DNA from: Clostridia bacterium
GTDB taxonomy: Bacteria > Bacillota > Clostridia > Oscillospirales > CAG-272
DNA: 39,888 nucleotides
Direction: 5' to 3'
Assembly: GCA_024404445.1 (NCBI GenBank)
Contig: JAKSPY010000005.1
Coordinates: 1-39,888 of the forward strand
Shown: positions 25,652 through 34,579 of the stretch, in pieces
Numbering within the stretch: position 1 is the stretch's first letter
Layout: each line of letters opens with the position of its first letter
Notes under the pieces: generated by a model
Database searches by the model: none
What the model saw: only the letters and a program-made list of their open reading frames with translations
What the model was told of the DNA's origin: nothing
Made by a program: the position numbers and the translations under genes

Positions 25652-26641
25652 ATGTTCACATCATCTCAGTTCATCAAAAAGCGTGAGAAACCTGTTCTGA
25701 CTAAGGAAGACATTCCGTACAAGGCGGGTCTGATCTTCAACGCGGGCGTGGCGAAATTCAACGGGAAATACGTAATGATTTTCCGTAATGACGTTCCCGA
25801 CGTGTGGGGAGAGCGCGTATTTTCGCCCGGCTCCACGAATCTCGGCTTTGCAACGAGCGACGACGGTATAAATTGGACGTCGGCAAAGGCACCGTGCCTT
25901 ACGCTTGATGATTATCGCGACAAGTTCGGTATCAACGATAGGGTAACGAAGTTCTATGATCCGCGACTTACGGTCATCGACGGCATCGTATATATGTGCT
26001 TTGCGATCGATACGGCGCACGGCGTGTGCGGCGGAGTCGCGACGACTGAGGATTTTGAGCATTTTGACATCAAATACGTTTCCGTACCCGAAAACAGAAA
26101 TATGGTCATTTTTCCCGGAAAGATCGGCGGAAATTTCGTCCGCCTCGAACGCCCGATGCCCGTTTACTCGCGCGGACGTGACAGATTTGACACGTGGATG
26201 TCGTTTTCACCCGATCTGAAATATTGGGGAAATACGAAGTTCGTTTTCGGCGTCGAGGATGTCCCGTTTGCGAATGATAAGGTCGGCCCCGGTGCGCCCC
26301 CGATACTTACGGAAAAGGGGTGGCTGACGACGTTCCATGCCGTATGGCGCGACGAAACCAGAGGCAAGCACGGTTGGGAGCCGAAATGGACAAAGATTTA
26401 CACCGCCGGCATCATGCTTCTCGATAAGGACGAGCCGTGGAAGATACTCGGAATGTCTAAGGAGCCGCTGATCGCGCCGGAGCTTCCGTACGAAAAGGAT
26501 GAGGGCTTCCGTACCGATGTCATTTTCCCGGGCGGTATGTTGCTTGACGGTGATGAGGTCAAGATATATTACGGCGCGGCCGATACGGTAGAGGCTGTAT
26601 GCACTGCCGATGTGAATGACCTTATTTCGCTGTGTATTTAA
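25652..26641 (+). CDS. GH130 family glycosidase/phosphorylase
   Basis: The 329-residue protein forms a five-bladed beta-propeller of GH130. It shows FNAGVAKFNGKYVMIFR (about residues 29-45), LGFATSDDGINW, the catalytic-acid motif YDPR (D103), RLERPMP, KVGPGAPPI and YYGAADT near the end. GH130 enzymes mostly phosphorolyse beta-mannosides to mannose-1-phosphate, and a minority hydrolyse. Arg, Lys and His residues in RLERP, NDKVG and TFHAVW contexts favour phosphate binding, but I could not check them against a structure. There is no signal peptide. GGAGGAG precedes the ATG, 12 nt after the transporter gene. Confidence 0.88.
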   Translation: MFTSSQFIKKREKPVLTKEDIPYKAGLIFNAGVAKFNGKYVMIFRNDVPDVWGERVFSPGSTNLGFATSDDGINWTSAKAPCLTLDDYRDKFGINDRVTKFYDPRLTVIDGIVYMCFAIDTAHGVCGGVATTEDFEHFDIKYVSVPENRNMVIFPGKIGGNFVRLERPMPVYSRGRDRFDTWMSFSPDLKYWGNTKFVFGVEDVPFANDKVGPGAPPILTEKGWLTTFHAVWRDETRGKHGWEPKWTKIYTAGIMLLDKDEPWKILGMSKEPLIAPELPYEKDEGFRTDVIFPGGMLLDGDEVKIYYGAADTVEAVCTADVNDLISLCI

Positions 26642-26658
26642 GAAAGACGGAGATAAAA

Positions 26659-28092
26659 ATGGACAAAATATCATTTGGCACCGGCGGTTGGCGTGCCGTC
26701 ATCGGTGTCGATTTCATAAAGAGTAATATTGAAAGAACGGCACAGGGAATAGCCGAGCTGATCATATCAAAGGGGAAAACCGAGCTACCCGTTGCAATCG
26801 GACACGACCGCAGATTTCTTTCTGAGGATGCCATGAAGTGGGTCAGCCTCGTGCTGGCCGGCAACGGCATCAAGGTCGAGTATATCGACAGAAGCTCACC
26901 GACGCCGCTGATCATGTTCCGCGTGCTTGACGGCGGACTGCATTACGGCATCGAGATAACCGCCAGCCACAACCCTGCGGCATATAACGGCATAAAGCTG
27001 ATAGTCGATGAGGGACGTGACGCGCCGGTAGAACTGACGAATGAGCTGGAGAATATAATTGCCAACGTCACCGATATACGCCGAATGGATGAGAATGATG
27101 CACTTGGTACCGGTATGATCACACCCATCAAAAATCCGTTCAACGGATTTATCGATTCGATACTGTCACGCCTTGACGTCGATAAGATCAAGACACGCGG
27201 CCCCAGAGTGTTGTTCGATCCGATGCACGGCTCCGGCACTTATCCTCTGACGACGATACTTAGCACGTCACGTTGTACCATAGACGTGATAAACTATAAT
27301 CGCGATGTGCTGTTCGGCGGTGAATTGCCGGCACCGACAAAGGATACGCTTGTCAACCTCGCAAACGGCGTTAAGGTCGGTAAATACGATATGGGTATCG
27401 CGTTTGACGGCGACGGCGACAGACTCGGTATAATCGACAGCGACGGTACATATATCACCGCAAATCAAATTCTGGTATTGATGTATTATTATCTGCACGA
27501 ATACCGCGGCTGGAAGGGTCCGGTTGTCAGAAACCTTGCGACTACGCATATGCTGGACAAGGTCGCCGAGGCCATCGGTGAAAAGTGCTATGAGGTGCCC
27601 GTCGGATTCAAGTATATTTCGTCAAAGATGGCCGAGGTCGATGCAGTGCTCGGCGGCGAGTCCTCCGGCGGTATGACCGTCCGCGGACACATCAACGGAA
27701 AAGATTCCGTATATGCGGCATCGCTGTTCGTCGAAATGATCAGCGCGACAGGCAAATCGGTCGGCAAGCTTTGGCGTGATCTGGAAAAGAGATTCGGCCG
27801 TTATGAAATGGTAGAGTCGAATGTGAAATTTGCGCCTGAATTCAAGGAAGAGCTGGTGCCGCGTTTGTCGGATGAATCGGCACTGCCGCATTTTTCAAAG
27901 ACGATCGACAGGGTCTCGTTTGAGGACGGCACTAAGTATTATTTCGGCGACGGATCATTCTTGATTTGCCGTTTTTCCGGCACCGAGCCGTTGCTCAGAA
28001 TATTTGCCGAAAGCTCTGACGCCGCTTCCGCGCGCAGGCTGATCGACGAAATGAACGACTATATCTATAATAAAGAGCCGATAAACGTATAA
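26659..28092 (+). CDS. Phosphoglucomutase/phosphomannomutase family protein
   Basis: The 477-residue alpha-D-phosphohexomutase interconverts hexose 1- and 6-phosphates. It has the substrate-entry motif ISFGTGGWRAVIG, the catalytic serine loop TASHNPAAYNGIK (S103), the metal loop DGDGDR (250-255), the sugar-specificity loop GGESSGG and a C-terminal phosphate-binding RFSGTEPLLRI. The ATG at 26659 with AGACGGAG upstream is preferred over a GTG at 26632 that overlaps the GH130 gene. Glucose versus mannose specificity cannot be set from sequence; mannose-1-phosphate from GH130 is a sensible substrate. Confidence 0.93.
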   Translation: MDKISFGTGGWRAVIGVDFIKSNIERTAQGIAELIISKGKTELPVAIGHDRRFLSEDAMKWVSLVLAGNGIKVEYIDRSSPTPLIMFRVLDGGLHYGIEITASHNPAAYNGIKLIVDEGRDAPVELTNELENIIANVTDIRRMDENDALGTGMITPIKNPFNGFIDSILSRLDVDKIKTRGPRVLFDPMHGSGTYPLTTILSTSRCTIDVINYNRDVLFGGELPAPTKDTLVNLANGVKVGKYDMGIAFDGDGDRLGIIDSDGTYITANQILVLMYYYLHEYRGWKGPVVRNLATTHMLDKVAEAIGEKCYEVPVGFKYISSKMAEVDAVLGGESSGGMTVRGHINGKDSVYAASLFVEMISATGKSVGKLWRDLEKRFGRYEMVESNVKFAPEFKEELVPRLSDESALPHFSKTIDRVSFEDGTKYYFGDGSFLICRFSGTEPLLRIFAESSDAASARRLIDEMNDYIYNKEPINV

Positions 28093-28097
28093 AAAAT

Positions 28098-28344
28098 CGG
28101 AGCTGTTTAAAAAGTCCCGAAAAAGAGGCAGAGACGAAAGCCGAAGAGGCGATCGTCTCTGCTTTTTTGTAAAGTGAATACAAATCTTTGATGACAGGAT
28201 ACCGTCGTTTATCTCATGGATAAGCTCGGTCAGTTGTTTATGTCTGCAAACAGCGTCTCGATATTTTCCCCGACGTACTCTCTCAAAAAATTGCTGATCG
28301 TGGAATAACTCGGTGCTTTTTCGCGGGGACTTTTTTAACAGCCT
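28098..28344. mobile_element. Inverted-repeat element, probable IS relic or MITE
   Basis: The left end reads GGAGCTGTTTAAAAAGTCCC (28099-28118) and the right end, on the minus strand, GGAGGCTGTTAAAAAAGTCCC (28344-28324). They continue as G(CGC)GAAAAAG, giving imperfect terminal inverted repeats of about 25 nt around roughly 200 bp. No intact transposase fits. On the minus strand from 28320 a short frame reads APSYSTISNFLREYVGENIE and ends at a stop, which looks like the N-terminal part of an IS1182-like transposase. No clear target duplication was seen. Confidence 0.55.
28126..28168 (+). terminator. Intrinsic terminator after the phosphohexomutase gene
   Basis: GCAGAGAC (28128-28135) pairs with GTCTCTGC (28155-28162), with a smaller GCC/GGC stem inside, followed by six T. 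It lies 34 nt after the stop codon and inside the inverted-repeat element, so the element appears to supply the operon end. Confidence 0.8.
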
Positions 28345-28796
28345 CCTTTTTTCAGATGACGTTCAAGTATTCCGGTGCAGGCGGCTATGTACTCGGGGCA
28401 TGGTCGCTTTGAATAATACTCTTTCGTGCGCGGTTCGGGATCGCCTCCGTCGGCGGTTTTCACTCCGGCCAAAAGCTCACGGCATATTATTGAGCCGTAT
28501 TCTGCACGGAATTCGTCGGCAAGCGTGCGGATGAAGGCGTAATGCTCCTTTTTGACGTTGCCCGTTTCCGGAGTGGAATAGCCGAATATAAGTCCGGCGG
28601 CCATAAACATACCGCTGACCGCGCCGCAGACCTCGCGCATACGTGCCATACCGCCGCCGAATGATGAGCTGATCTTTGCGGCTGACGTGTCATCGAGTCC
28701 GGTAACGTCGCCGAAGGCAAGCAATATTGACTGCGTGCAGTTATATCCCGACAAAAAGTTTTCTTTTGCTTTTTTCATTCTGTCCGTGTATTCCAT
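28335..28796 (-). CDS. C_GCAxxG_C_C family protein
   Basis: The 153-residue protein carries the cysteine pattern of the C_GCAxxG_C_C family (TIGR01909): GYNCTQS (C20), REVCGAVSG (in place of CGAxxG), IICRELL and a late RPCPEYI. Such proteins are often redox- or metal-linked, but the function is unknown. GGAGCG precedes the ATG at 28796 and a perfect TATAAT promoter lies upstream. The last codons (GGC, TGT, TAA) lie inside the right inverted repeat of the neighbouring element, so the C-terminus may have been altered by insertion. Confidence 0.88.
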   Translation of the reverse strand: MEYTDRMKKAKENFLSGYNCTQSILLAFGDVTGLDDTSAAKISSSFGGGMARMREVCGAVSGMFMAAGLIFGYSTPETGNVKKEHYAFIRTLADEFRAEYGSIICRELLAGVKTADGGDPEPRTKEYYSKRPCPEYIAACTGILERHLKKGGC

Positions 28797-28816
28797 AATG
28801 CGCTCCTTTTTCTTAT

Positions 28817-28845
28817 ATTATACGGCATAATCCGTGTTTTTGCAA
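28817..28845 (-). promoter_or_regulatory. Promoter of the C_GCAxxG_C_C gene
   Basis: On the minus strand, -35 TTGCAA (28845-28840) and -10 TATAAT (28822-28817) have an exact 17-bp spacer and lie about 20 nt before the ATG. The promoter is back to back with that of the CCA enzyme gene. Confidence 0.8.
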
Positions 28846-28859
28846 TGCGTAAATGAAGG

Positions 28860-28888
28860 TTTACAAAATCACGACCGTGTGGTATAAT
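28860..28888 (+). promoter_or_regulatory. Promoter of the CCA-adding enzyme gene
   Basis: -35 TTTACA (28860-28865) and -10 TATAAT (28883-28888) are separated by 17 bp. The predicted start lies only about 10 nt before the ATG, leaving just GGGGTGA as leader and ribosome binding site. Confidence 0.8.
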
Positions 28889-28905
28889 CGTGGCGGGGTG
28901 ATGAA

Positions 28906-30252
28906 ATGACTGACGCGGAATTATCGCAAAGGATCGCCGTGGCGGTGAACGCCGTCGGCGGAGTCGCATATTACGTCGGCGGCTGTGTGCGCGACAGGCT
29001 GATGGGCCGCACAGTCAAGGATATAGATATTGAGGTACACCGTGTGCCGCCGCAGACGTTATATGAGATACTGTCGCGTTTCGGCACGGTGACGGAAAAC
29101 GGGAAATCATTCGGGATTTACGGCATCAAGGGCCATGCCGTCGATATAGCAATTCCGCGGCGCGAGCACACTTTCGGCGCAGGTCACCGCGATGTTATAA
29201 TCGACAGCGATCCGTATATCGGCGTATATGCTGCGTGTAAGCGCCGCGACATAACGATGAATGCCATCATGCAAAACGTGCTGACCGGTGAGCTGACAGA
29301 CTGCTTTGGCGGCACGGAAGATATAAAAAACGGCGTGATCCGTCACATATCAGACGCATTTCCGGAGGACCCGCTGAGGGTTTACCGCGTGGCACAGTTT
29401 GCGGCGCGCTTTGGCTTTTCAGTCGATGAAAGGACGCTGTCATTATGCTCCGGCGTCGATCTGTCGGCGCTCCCGCGTGAGAGAGTGTTCGAGGAAACGA
29501 AAAAGGCGTTGTTGCAATCGGACAGGCCGTCGGCGTACTTTGAGGTTCTGAAAAAGATCGGCAAGCTCGGCGATTCGTTTGAACTGATCGGGCGGTTGAT
29601 CGGCGTACCGCAGGATCCGGCATTTCATCCTGAGGGCGACGTGTGGAATCACACGATGGCGGTGCTGGACGCGGCGGCATCAATGCGTGCACGTGCAAAT
29701 GAGCCGCTTCCGTTTATGCTGTCGGCACTTTTGCACGACGTAGGCAAGCCGTATACCACTGAGGCGGACGGCGACGGGCGGATACATTCATACGGGCACG
29801 ATGATGTCGGCACGGAGTATGCTGAAAAAGCGCTGAAAAAGTTTACCGACGACAAGACGATTATTAAATACGTCACGGATATGGTCAGACGGCATATGGT
29901 CGTGTATCATACGATAGCGGGCGGAAGCGCGGTCAAAAAAATCAACCGGATATTTTACGATTCTGTGTGCCCGGATGACCTGTGCCTTCTGGCGCTGTGC
30001 GACAGGGCGGGGTGCGGCCGCGAAACGGAGAAGGCAGGCGACGCTTTGTTTTCGGCGCTGTCGACGTTCCGTGAGTATATGTCGCGCCCGTACGTCACCG
30101 GAAACGACCTGATAGCCGCCGGATGCAAGGAAGGCACAGAACTTGGCGAACGTCTCAATTACGCCGTAAAATTGCGTTTGGCGGGCATAGACAAGGTTAC
30201 GGCGCTGAAACAGTGCCTTTCGATCAGAATAAAGGGCAAGCCCCGCGACTGA
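28906..30252 (+). CDS. cca: CCA tRNA nucleotidyltransferase with HD domain
   Basis: The 448-residue enzyme adds or repairs the CCA end of tRNAs. It shows the nucleotidyltransferase motif GGCVRD (25-30), the metal site DIDIEV (D39, D41), the basic RRDITMNAI motif, the EDPLRVYRVAQFAARF neck, and an HD domain with LLHDVGKP (H277, D278). The HD domain is similar to E. coli-type Cca and may give phosphohydrolase activity. tRNA-Arg in this window does not encode CCA, which fits the need for the enzyme. It could also be a poly(A) polymerase-like relative; CCA addition is more likely. Confidence 0.88.
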   Translation: MTDAELSQRIAVAVNAVGGVAYYVGGCVRDRLMGRTVKDIDIEVHRVPPQTLYEILSRFGTVTENGKSFGIYGIKGHAVDIAIPRREHTFGAGHRDVIIDSDPYIGVYAACKRRDITMNAIMQNVLTGELTDCFGGTEDIKNGVIRHISDAFPEDPLRVYRVAQFAARFGFSVDERTLSLCSGVDLSALPRERVFEETKKALLQSDRPSAYFEVLKKIGKLGDSFELIGRLIGVPQDPAFHPEGDVWNHTMAVLDAAASMRARANEPLPFMLSALLHDVGKPYTTEADGDGRIHSYGHDDVGTEYAEKALKKFTDDKTIIKYVTDMVRRHMVVYHTIAGGSAVKKINRIFYDSVCPDDLCLLALCDRAGCGRETEKAGDALFSALSTFREYMSRPYVTGNDLIAAGCKEGTELGERLNYAVKLRLAGIDKVTALKQCLSIRIKGKPRD

Positions 30253-30286
30253 AACCGGATATTTCCAAAACCATGGGGGTGAATGT

Positions 30287-31813
30287 ATGTCGATCATTTT
30301 CAACGAGGATCCCAATCACTATATAATCACAAGGTACCGTGCCGGCGTCACGCAGATAAACGAAAACGACCTGCGTGACTTCATCCGGCAGTACCGTGAC
30401 ACAAATATTTCGGATTTCCTTGTCTGTGTGAACGCCGGCCAACCGTTTTATAAGACTGTCAGGATGAAATCCATAATCGATCGGCTGAGCGAATGGGAGG
30501 CTGACGGAAGGCTTGCCGCCGTCGAAAAAAACGATGTCGTGATGTGCGTGAAGCTGCTGCGCGACGCGTGCGATCGCGGGATAGACATATTCGGCATCTG
30601 GCTTGACGAGATCAGAAAATGCGGTATGCGTGCGTGGGTATCGGTCAGAATGAACGATATCCATGATGCCGAGGATCACGATGCTTTTTTGCCGAGTGAT
30701 TTCGTTAAGGCGCACTCTGAGTATATGCGCGCGTTTTACAGACAGCCGTCGATACACCCGGAATATGCGCTGGATTATTCTGTCGCCGAGGTCAGAGAGC
30801 AATATCTGAATTTAATAGAAGAAACGCTTGATACGTACGATTGCGACGGGATAGAGCTTGACTATATGCGTGAGCCGTATTGCTTTGCGATAGGCAGGGA
30901 ACAGCAGGGCTTGAAAACAATGACGAAATTCGTCGGGCAGGTCTTCACGTTGGTAAAGAAATCGGAAAAACGCCGGGGTCACAGGATCGTGACAGGCGTC
31001 CGTGTGCCGTCGGCGCCGCGTGACGCAATGCTGCTCGGACTTGACGTCGTGGAGTGGCTGAATCGTGGATATGTTGACCGGCTTTTCGTTACGCCGCATT
31101 GGTCCGGATCTGACGGCAATATGCCGATCGACCTGTGGAAGAGTATAATATCGGGTCGGGATATCCGCCTCGCGGCAGGGCTTGAGCTTTTGCTGGATGC
31201 CTACAACCGCCGCGGAAGAAAATACAATTATATCGATGCAGGATCAGCCATCGGATTTGCCTGTGCATACGACGCGCTCGGTGCCGACGACGTGTATCTA
31301 TTCAACTATATGGACTGCATAAATGAGTCGGAACTGACGGGCGGGAATGATGTGCTGAGTAAACGGAACTACGCGTACTTTTTGCGCACGGCAGGCGACA
31401 GCGAGAAAATGATAAATGCGCCGCGCCGTCACGTCGTAACTTTTTTTGACACATGGATACCGGGTGAGCCGCCGCGAAAACCGTTGCCGCTTCGGGTGTC
31501 TGCCGACGAAGGCGCGACGGTATACAGTGCTTTGCGAATACCGACCGGTGTGATCCCGCAGGGAAAAGAGGTCTCGCTTTGCCTCGGATTTGAAAAAGGG
31601 CTGTCGCACGGTGACGACGTGAACGTATACGCCGCTTGCCGGCGGTGCCGCCTTATCGGAAGTGTTTCTACGCCGTATCACGCATACGATGACCTTGATT
31701 ATTACGCGTATGAAATCGAAAACGACGGCGATCTTCCCACCGTGTTTATCGCCGAGATAGGGGCTTTGCGCGGCACGGCCACAGTACATTGGGCGGAAAT
31801 AGACGTGAAATAA
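30287..31813 (+). CDS. Putative glycosidase-like TIM-barrel protein
   Basis: The 508-residue protein is not confidently assigned. Its central part reads like a hydrolase barrel: DCDGIELDYMREP (185-197) strongly recalls the DGIxLDYxRxP strand of GHL10-type glycosyl hydrolase-like proteins, and TGVRVPS, RLFVTPHW and DDVYLFNYMD could be further barrel strands. A beta-rich domain follows from about residue 400. There is no signal peptide, so it is probably cytoplasmic. GGGGGTG precedes the ATG, 34 nt after cca; the two are likely co-transcribed. Substrate unknown. Confidence 0.65.
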   Translation: MSIIFNEDPNHYIITRYRAGVTQINENDLRDFIRQYRDTNISDFLVCVNAGQPFYKTVRMKSIIDRLSEWEADGRLAAVEKNDVVMCVKLLRDACDRGIDIFGIWLDEIRKCGMRAWVSVRMNDIHDAEDHDAFLPSDFVKAHSEYMRAFYRQPSIHPEYALDYSVAEVREQYLNLIEETLDTYDCDGIELDYMREPYCFAIGREQQGLKTMTKFVGQVFTLVKKSEKRRGHRIVTGVRVPSAPRDAMLLGLDVVEWLNRGYVDRLFVTPHWSGSDGNMPIDLWKSIISGRDIRLAAGLELLLDAYNRRGRKYNYIDAGSAIGFACAYDALGADDVYLFNYMDCINESELTGGNDVLSKRNYAYFLRTAGDSEKMINAPRRHVVTFFDTWIPGEPPRKPLPLRVSADEGATVYSALRIPTGVIPQGKEVSLCLGFEKGLSHGDDVNVYAACRRCRLIGSVSTPYHAYDDLDYYAYEIENDGDLPTVFIAEIGALRGTATVHWAEIDVK

Positions 31814-31818
31814 AATAA

Positions 31819-31852
31819 TCCCGTGAATTCAAACGAATTCACGGGATTTTTT
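31819..31852. terminator. Bidirectional terminator between the barrel gene and ppdK
   Basis: A perfect 12-bp stem TCCCGTGAATTC/GAATTCACGGGA (31819-31830/31835-31846) with loop AAAC has T-rich sequence on the plus side and A-rich sequence on the left. It serves both converging genes. Confidence 0.9.
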
Positions 31853-31883
31853 CACCTGAAATCAGTTATTCGAGACCGTATAA

Positions 31884-34520
31884 TCAATCCTTAAGAGCTG
31901 CCTGAGCCGCTGCAAGTCTTGCTATCGGAACACGGAACGGTGAGCAAGATACGTAGTCGAGGCCGATCTTGTGGCAGAATTCAACGGATGACGGATCGCC
32001 ACCGTGCTCGCCGCAGATACCGATGTGCATTGTGGGTCTGGACTTGCGTCCGCCCTCAACTGTCAACTGCATAAGCTTGCCTACGCCGATCTGATCGAGC
32101 TTAGCAAACGGATCGCTCTCATATATCTTGCTGTCATAGTAAGCACCGAGGAACTTACCGGCGTCGTCACGGCTGAAGCCGAACGTCATCTGCGTAAGGT
32201 CGTTTGTACCGAAGCAGAAGAACTCAGCTTCCTTAGCGATCTCCTCAGCTGTAAGAGCGGCACGAGGAATCTCGATCATCGTACCGACCTCGTACTTGAG
32301 GTCTGCGCCTGCTGCCGCGATCTCGGCGTCAGCTGTTGCGGTAACTACGTCCTTAACGAACTTGAACTCCTTAAGCTCGCCGACAAGCGGAACCTCGATC
32401 TCAGGAACGATCGTCCAATCGGGATGAGCCTTTGAAACCTTGATAGCCGCACGGATGACAGCCTTTGTCTGCATCTTTGCGATCTCGGGGTACGTAACTG
32501 CAAGACGGCAGCCACGATGTCCCATCATCGGGTTGAACTCATGAAGAGATGAGATGATAGCCTTGATGCTCTCAACTGACTTACCCTGTGCCTTTGCAAG
32601 AGCCGCGATGTCATCTTCCTCTGTGGGAACAAACTCATGAAGCGGCGGATCAAGGAATCTGATAAGGACGGGATAACCCTCAAGAGCCTCATAAAGCTTC
32701 TCAAAGTCGCCCTGCTGATAGGGAAGGATCTTCTCAAGTGCGGCTTCTCTTTCCTCGACCGTGTCAGCGCAGATCATCTCGCGGAATGCGGCAATCCTGT
32801 CAGCCTCAAAGAACATATGCTCGGTACGGCAAAGACCGATACCCTCTGCACCGAGCTCACGAGCCTTCTTTGCATCGCGCGGTGTGTCGGCGTTCGTGCG
32901 AACCTTGAGCTTGCGGTACTTGTCGGCCCAACCCATGATTCTGCCGAAATTGCCGCTGATCTGTGCATCAACCGTTGCGATAGCCTCGCCGTAAATGTTA
33001 CCTGTCGTACCGTCGATGGAGATTACGTCGCCCTCATGGAATACCTTACCGCCGAGCTCGAATTTCTTGTTCTCTTCATCCATCTTGATGTCACCGCAAC
33101 CGGAAACACAGCATGTCCCCATACCGCGTGCAACGACTGCCGCGTGTGATGTCATACCGCCGCGGACAGTAAGGATACCCTGTGCGGCCTTCATGCCCGT
33201 GATATCCTCAGGTGATGTTTCAAGTCTTACAAGGACGACCTTCTTGCCGGCCTTTTTCCATTCCTGCGCGTCGTCGGCAGTGAATACTACCTGACCGCAG
33301 GCGGCACCGGGAGAAGCGCCGAGACCGCGTCCGAGGGGCTTAGCGGCCTTAAGAGCCTTAGCGTCGAACTGCGGGTGAAGAAGCGTATCAAGGTTGCGGG
33401 GATCGATCATGAGAACAGCCTCTTTCTCTGTTCTCATACCCTCGTCAACGAGGTCGCAAGCAATCTGAAGGGCGGCCTGCGCCGTTCTCTTACCGTTGCG
33501 GCACTGAAGCATATAGAGCTTACCGTTCTCGACTGTGAACTCCATATCCTGCATATCACGGTATCTCTTCTCAAGGATAGCGCAAACGTCAACGAACTGC
33601 TTGTATGCGTCCGGGAACTGCTCTGCCATCTGAGAGATCGGCATGGGTGTACGAACACCTGCAACGACGTCCTCGCCCTGAGCGTTTACAAGGAACTCGC
33701 CCATCAGCTTCTTTTCGCCTGTTGCGGGATCACGTGTGAATGCAACACCTGTGCCGGAATTATTGTTAAGGTTACCGAATACCATCGGCATTACGTTGAC
33801 TGCCGTGCCCCAGCTGTACGGGATATCGTTGTCGCGGCGGTAAACATTGGCACGGGGGTTATCCCAACTGCGGAATACGGCGCGGATAGCCTCATAAAGC
33901 TGTACCTTGGGATCAGAGGGGAAGTCCTCACCCAGCTGTGCCTTATACTCAGCCTTGAACTGTGTAGCAAGTGTCTTCAGATCAGCGGCTGTCAGCTCAA
34001 CGTCGAACTGAACGCCCTTCTCGGCCTTCATCTTATCAATGAGCTGCTCAAAGTACTTCTTGCCGACCTCCATAACGACGTCGGAGAACATCTGGATGAA
34101 TCTTCTGTATGAGTCGTAGACAAATCTCTCAAACTTAGGATCGGGGTTGGAAGCGATCATTGCCGCAACAACCTCATCGTTAAGACCGAGGTTAAGGATT
34201 GTGTCCATCATGCCGGGCATTGATGCGCGGGCACCGGAACGAACGGAAACGAGAAGCGGGTTTTTAAGATCGCCGAACTTCTTGCCGTTGATTTTTTCCA
34301 TTGTTTCAACGTTCTTCATGATCTCAGCCATGATCTCATCGTTGATCTTTCTGCCGTCCTCATAGTACTGCGTGCAGGCCTCAGTCGAAATCGTGAAGCC
34401 CTGAGGAACGGGAAGACCGATCTGAGTCATCTCGGCAAGGTTAGCGCCCTTACCGCCGAGGAGCTCACGCATATCGGCGTTGCCCTCGCTGAACAGGTAA
34501 CAATATTTTTTTGTTGCCAT
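31884..34520 (-). CDS. ppdK: Pyruvate, phosphate dikinase
   Basis: The enzyme interconverts pyruvate, ATP and Pi with PEP, AMP and PPi, common in Clostridia for gluconeogenesis or PPi-linked glycolysis. The 878-residue product has the N-terminal ATP-grasp region (GGKGANLAEM near residue 22), the phosphohistidine motif GGMTSHAAVVARGMG with H459, and the PEP-binding C-terminal barrel with GTNDLTQMTFGFSRDD and ICGEHGGDPSS. GGAGG precedes the ATG at 34520. It is transcribed alone, convergent with the upstream barrel gene. Confidence 0.98.
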   Translation of the reverse strand: MATKKYCYLFSEGNADMRELLGGKGANLAEMTQIGLPVPQGFTISTEACTQYYEDGRKINDEIMAEIMKNVETMEKINGKKFGDLKNPLLVSVRSGARASMPGMMDTILNLGLNDEVVAAMIASNPDPKFERFVYDSYRRFIQMFSDVVMEVGKKYFEQLIDKMKAEKGVQFDVELTAADLKTLATQFKAEYKAQLGEDFPSDPKVQLYEAIRAVFRSWDNPRANVYRRDNDIPYSWGTAVNVMPMVFGNLNNNSGTGVAFTRDPATGEKKLMGEFLVNAQGEDVVAGVRTPMPISQMAEQFPDAYKQFVDVCAILEKRYRDMQDMEFTVENGKLYMLQCRNGKRTAQAALQIACDLVDEGMRTEKEAVLMIDPRNLDTLLHPQFDAKALKAAKPLGRGLGASPGAACGQVVFTADDAQEWKKAGKKVVLVRLETSPEDITGMKAAQGILTVRGGMTSHAAVVARGMGTCCVSGCGDIKMDEENKKFELGGKVFHEGDVISIDGTTGNIYGEAIATVDAQISGNFGRIMGWADKYRKLKVRTNADTPRDAKKARELGAEGIGLCRTEHMFFEADRIAAFREMICADTVEEREAALEKILPYQQGDFEKLYEALEGYPVLIRFLDPPLHEFVPTEEDDIAALAKAQGKSVESIKAIISSLHEFNPMMGHRGCRLAVTYPEIAKMQTKAVIRAAIKVSKAHPDWTIVPEIEVPLVGELKEFKFVKDVVTATADAEIAAAGADLKYEVGTMIEIPRAALTAEEIAKEAEFFCFGTNDLTQMTFGFSRDDAGKFLGAYYDSKIYESDPFAKLDQIGVGKLMQLTVEGGRKSRPTMHIGICGEHGGDPSSVEFCHKIGLDYVSCSPFRVPIARLAAAQAALKD

Positions 34521-34579
34521 TGGAATAAACCTCCGTAAATTTATTGTTATTAAAGTTGAATAACTTTATCCGATTGGAT

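Noticed and set aside
28313..28534. 73-codon plus-strand frame opposite the C_GCAxxG_C_C gene
   Set aside because: It is antisense to a recognised gene and begins inside the inverted repeat; no supporting ribosome binding site.
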